In this document: one piece after another, positions 13,826-15,922 of the stretch
Numbering within the stretch: the first letter of the stretch is position 1
How the letters are laid out: each line of letters starts with the position of its first letter
NCBI GenBank assembly: GCA_000431315.1
Contig: HF989695.1
Span: 1 to 15,922, forward strand
Direction: 5' to 3'
DNA: 15,922 nt
DNA from: Brachyspira sp. CAG:484
Lineage (GTDB): Bacteria; Cyanobacteriota; Vampirovibrionia; Gastranaerophilales; Gastranaerophilaceae
The notes under the pieces: model-generated
Database searches by the model: none
What the model saw: only the letters and a program-made list of their open reading frames with translations
What the model was told of the DNA's origin: nothing
Translations under genes and position numbers: made by a program

Positions 13826-15361
13826 ATGGGGTTGAACTTAAGCAATATTTACCAGCGGCCTTACGTGGTGAAAGACGGAAGAGGTTCTGTTAAGAAAAAA
13901 CAGGACGATGACGCCTCAAAATCTGCTGTGCAAACCGAACGCGAAGAACAGGCACAAAATCAAAATTCAAGAAGCCGCGGACTTCAATATACAGAAAACG
14001 AACAAAAAGCAGCTCCTGCTTATCAGAAAATCCAGCCGGACCAGTGGCAGAATGTTTATGCGCAAAAAGCAGGCACAGGGGCAAATACTACAGGAAAAAC
14101 ACAGGCAGTAAACCCTGCCGGTAATTTTTCAATGCGCAGTTCCAAAATTAACATAGCGCAAATTTTAAAAGATTTTAAAAATACACAGATAGCAATCGGC
14201 ACTCCGCCTGAACTCGGAGAAGAAGTTGATGCTTACCTCAATCTTATTCAAAAGCAGGTTCAAAAAGAAAACCCTAATATAGGCAGAATTAAATCTGACT
14301 TAAAAACCGCATCCTCTATACTCGATGAATATATTTCAAAAACCCTTAATAAAGAATCCAAAGTTGTAGAAAACTGGGTTGACGCATTATTTTTACAGCA
14401 GATTGATTTCAAATATAACGAAGAAGAAATTAATCCGCAGTTTCTGGTAAAATTCCCTGAAGGGTCAACAGAAAAAGCACAAAAAGCGGAAGAAAAAGCT
14501 CCCGTTGAAAATGTTCCGGTTCAGGAAGAAGTTCAAACAGAAGAAACTAATACCAAGCCACAGGAAATAACATCAGAACAAAAGCAAACAAATGTTCACA
14601 TACCACAGGATAAAGAATTAAAATCACTCTTTATTCAATCAAAAAGACTTGCTTATGCAAATGAGCCAAGAAAGGCAATTGAAACCTTCCAAAAAGCACT
14701 CTCACGTGCAGAAGAAGTTGGTGACAGCGAAACACAATCAAAGATTTATTACGAAATCGGACAAATATATGACAACCACGATTACCCTGCACAGGCTCTG
14801 AAAAGCTACCACAAATCGCTTCAAAACACTACAGATAACAATATAAAAACAAAAGCACATTACTCAATGGCGCAGATTTATGATGACGTAAACCAGATTA
14901 AACCTGCACTTGACCATTACTTCGTTTCAGTTTCATACGGCGGAGAAAGCGACAATCTCGCAGCACAGTCAACTTCCTTAACAAGAATGGGAAATATTTT
15001 CTCAGACATGTATGAGGATAACGCTTTTGAATACTTTGATATGGCAAAAGCTCTTGTATCACAGACTGATAACGCTAAAGTTAAAGGTTTTGTAGCCTCC
15101 AGCACAGGCAGAGCATACGAAAGGTTCGGCGAACCACAGGAAGCATTGAAATCATACTCCAATGCAGTACAAAACTACACAAAAGCCGATTCTCCGCTCA
15201 AAGTTGCACAAAACTATGTTAGCGCAGCAGATATTATGATTGAGTATAACAGTAAAGAGAAAGCCCGCGGTCTGCTGACTAAAGCTCAAAAATTTGCACA
15301 AAAAACAGACGATGTAAATTTAATGAACGAAATTAACAACAGACTCAGCCAGCTTTCATAA
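13826..15361 (+). CDS. TPR-repeat protein with long disordered N-terminus
   Basis: A 511-residue protein. Residues 1-105 are polar, Gln/Lys-rich and probably disordered. Residues about 108-205 form a helical domain (KINIAQILKDFKNTQIAIG...) I cannot assign. Residues about 206-260 are a Glu/Pro/Gln linker. From about 265 to the end, five to six tetratricopeptide repeats follow, for example PRKAIETFQKALSRAEEVGD, YPAQALKSYHKSLQNTTD and PQEALKSYSNAVQNYTKADS, a scaffold for protein binding. No signal peptide or membrane helix. The ATG 13826 has only a distant GAGG (13 bases); TTG 13832 behind GGATGGGG is an alternative. It ends 4 bases from the stop of the convergent pilin-like gene. Binding partner unknown. 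Confidence 0.8.
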   Translation: MGLNLSNIYQRPYVVKDGRGSVKKKQDDDASKSAVQTEREEQAQNQNSRSRGLQYTENEQKAAPAYQKIQPDQWQNVYAQKAGTGANTTGKTQAVNPAGNFSMRSSKINIAQILKDFKNTQIAIGTPPELGEEVDAYLNLIQKQVQKENPNIGRIKSDLKTASSILDEYISKTLNKESKVVENWVDALFLQQIDFKYNEEEINPQFLVKFPEGSTEKAQKAEEKAPVENVPVQEEVQTEETNTKPQEITSEQKQTNVHIPQDKELKSLFIQSKRLAYANEPRKAIETFQKALSRAEEVGDSETQSKIYYEIGQIYDNHDYPAQALKSYHKSLQNTTDNNIKTKAHYSMAQIYDDVNQIKPALDHYFVSVSYGGESDNLAAQSTSLTRMGNIFSDMYEDNAFEYFDMAKALVSQTDNAKVKGFVASSTGRAYERFGEPQEALKSYSNAVQNYTKADSPLKVAQNYVSAADIMIEYNSKEKARGLLTKAQKFAQKTDDVNLMNEINNRLSQLS

Positions 15362-15365
15362 ATAT

Positions 15366-15922
15366 TTAATTACATTTTGTCTTACCGTCCCAGTCCAAGT
15401 CCTTTGGACAGCGAAGATAATCCAGGTTTTCATTTGCGATTACCCAAGCAGTCCTTCCAAGGCTGCCTTTTTCAAATGTCCAGGTTGTTTCAACCTGAGT
15501 TCCAACCGGTACTATACCATTTTTAGTTAAATAAAATGAAAAAATATCTTTCCCATGCGTATTAGGGGCATTACTTCCATTTATATCCAGATAAATAATT
15601 GCGCACACATTTGACAAATATTTTCCTGTTCCTCGTACCTCAGTACAGTTGCCGCTATTTGCAATTACAATTATATTACTACCGTCAATTGAAGCTACAC
15701 CGCTGGATTTAGTATTAAGCTCAGAATCCACCGTTTTATTCTCAAAGTAATATGTGTTAGATAGACCGCATTCATCTTTACTAAGAGCATTATCACATTT
15801 TTTTAAGCTTTTTACATTTTGAAATAGTTTATCCCGAACTATTAAAGAATTATTAGCCTGATAACTGACATCATCTTCTTCTGCACCTGCATCTCTGTTT
15901 CCAAAGCCCCACAAATCCGGAG
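15366..15922 (-). CDS. Pilin-like protein, C-terminal part (runs off the window)
   Basis: The frame stays open to the window edge (reading PDLWGFGNRDAG at the edge), so the true start and any hydrophobic prepilin helix lie beyond 15922; the TTG at 15914 is not a likely start. About 185 residues are visible. The block IYLDINGSNAPN...GKDIFSFYLTKNGIVPVG corresponds position by position to the end of the prepilin at 9364-10135, so the two belong to the same family. Several Cys residues could form disulphides outside the cell, as in type IV pilin D-regions. Convergent with the TPR gene with a 4-base gap and no terminator in between. Confidence 0.72.
   Translation of the reverse strand, partial: PDLWGFGNRDAGAEEDDVSYQANNSLIVRDKLFQNVKSLKKCDNALSKDECGLSNTYYFENKTVDSELNTKSSGVASIDGSNIIVIANSGNCTEVRGTGKYLSNVCAIIYLDINGSNAPNTHGKDIFSFYLTKNGIVPVGTQVETTWTFEKGSLGRTAWVIANENLDYLRCPKDLDWDGKTKCN

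Noticed and set aside
1..15922. CRISPR arrays, tRNA or rRNA genes, transposases, phage or defence genes
   Set aside because: No regular repeat-spacer pattern, cloverleaf, rRNA motif, transposase or nuclease domain was seen on either strand.

Overview
The window is a densely coded stretch of a low-GC bacterial genome: sixteen protein genes, with no rRNA, tRNA, insertion sequence or CRISPR array visible. The two pilin-like proteins carry the signatures FTLAEVLITLGIIG (right gene truncated before this point) and D-x-N-G...PN..G.DIF.F.LT..G.VP.G. Together with fermentative metabolism genes, a fused ribBA and lineage-specific low-complexity proteins, this suggests a gut Vampirovibrionia/Melainabacteria (Gastranaerophilales) genome. 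That placement is an inference from remembered family patterns, not a search.

Left part (1-5920, all minus strand). From right to left it holds tpiA (triose-phosphate isomerase), a translationally coupled pair of UDP-glucuronate decarboxylase (UDP-xylose synthase) and GT61-type glycosyltransferase, an iron-containing alcohol dehydrogenase, and pgk (phosphoglycerate kinase). The glycolytic and fermentative genes look like separate transcription units. tpiA, adh and pgk each have a promoter built on the same TTGCAA -35 box with a 17-base spacer, and each ends in a clear stem-loop/T-tract terminator. The sugar-nucleotide/glycosyltransferase pair lies between them and probably serves a surface polysaccharide.

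Middle (5921-9336). A small XRE regulator (minus) and a stand-alone LuxR/GerE-type DNA-binding protein (plus) diverge. Two copies of a 13-bp palindrome TGCTNTATNAGCA lie between them, over the likely luxR promoter. Downstream of luxR come ribE and ribBA (overlapping ATGA) and a two-domain GNAT acetyltransferase. ribD and ribH are not in the window.

Right part (9337-15922). A prepilin gene is interrupted by an 11-base G tract that puts its strong start site out of frame with the pilin body. Ten Gs would restore the frame, so this is either a phase-variable locus or a sequence error. It is followed by a Gln/Ser/Ala-rich protein with a FliK-like C-terminal region, gloA (glyoxalase I), a U32 peptidase-family protein with a Cys-rich tail, a roughly 300-base structured non-coding region, and a TPR protein. 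A second pilin-like gene, converging on the TPR gene, runs off the right edge. Three GC-rich imperfect palindromes (pgk leader, gloA/U32 gap, U32/TPR gap) share a core resembling CATAGCGCCCGCTGCA and may be a small dispersed repeat family.

Positions 1-76, left of the pgk terminator, hold no feature I can support.
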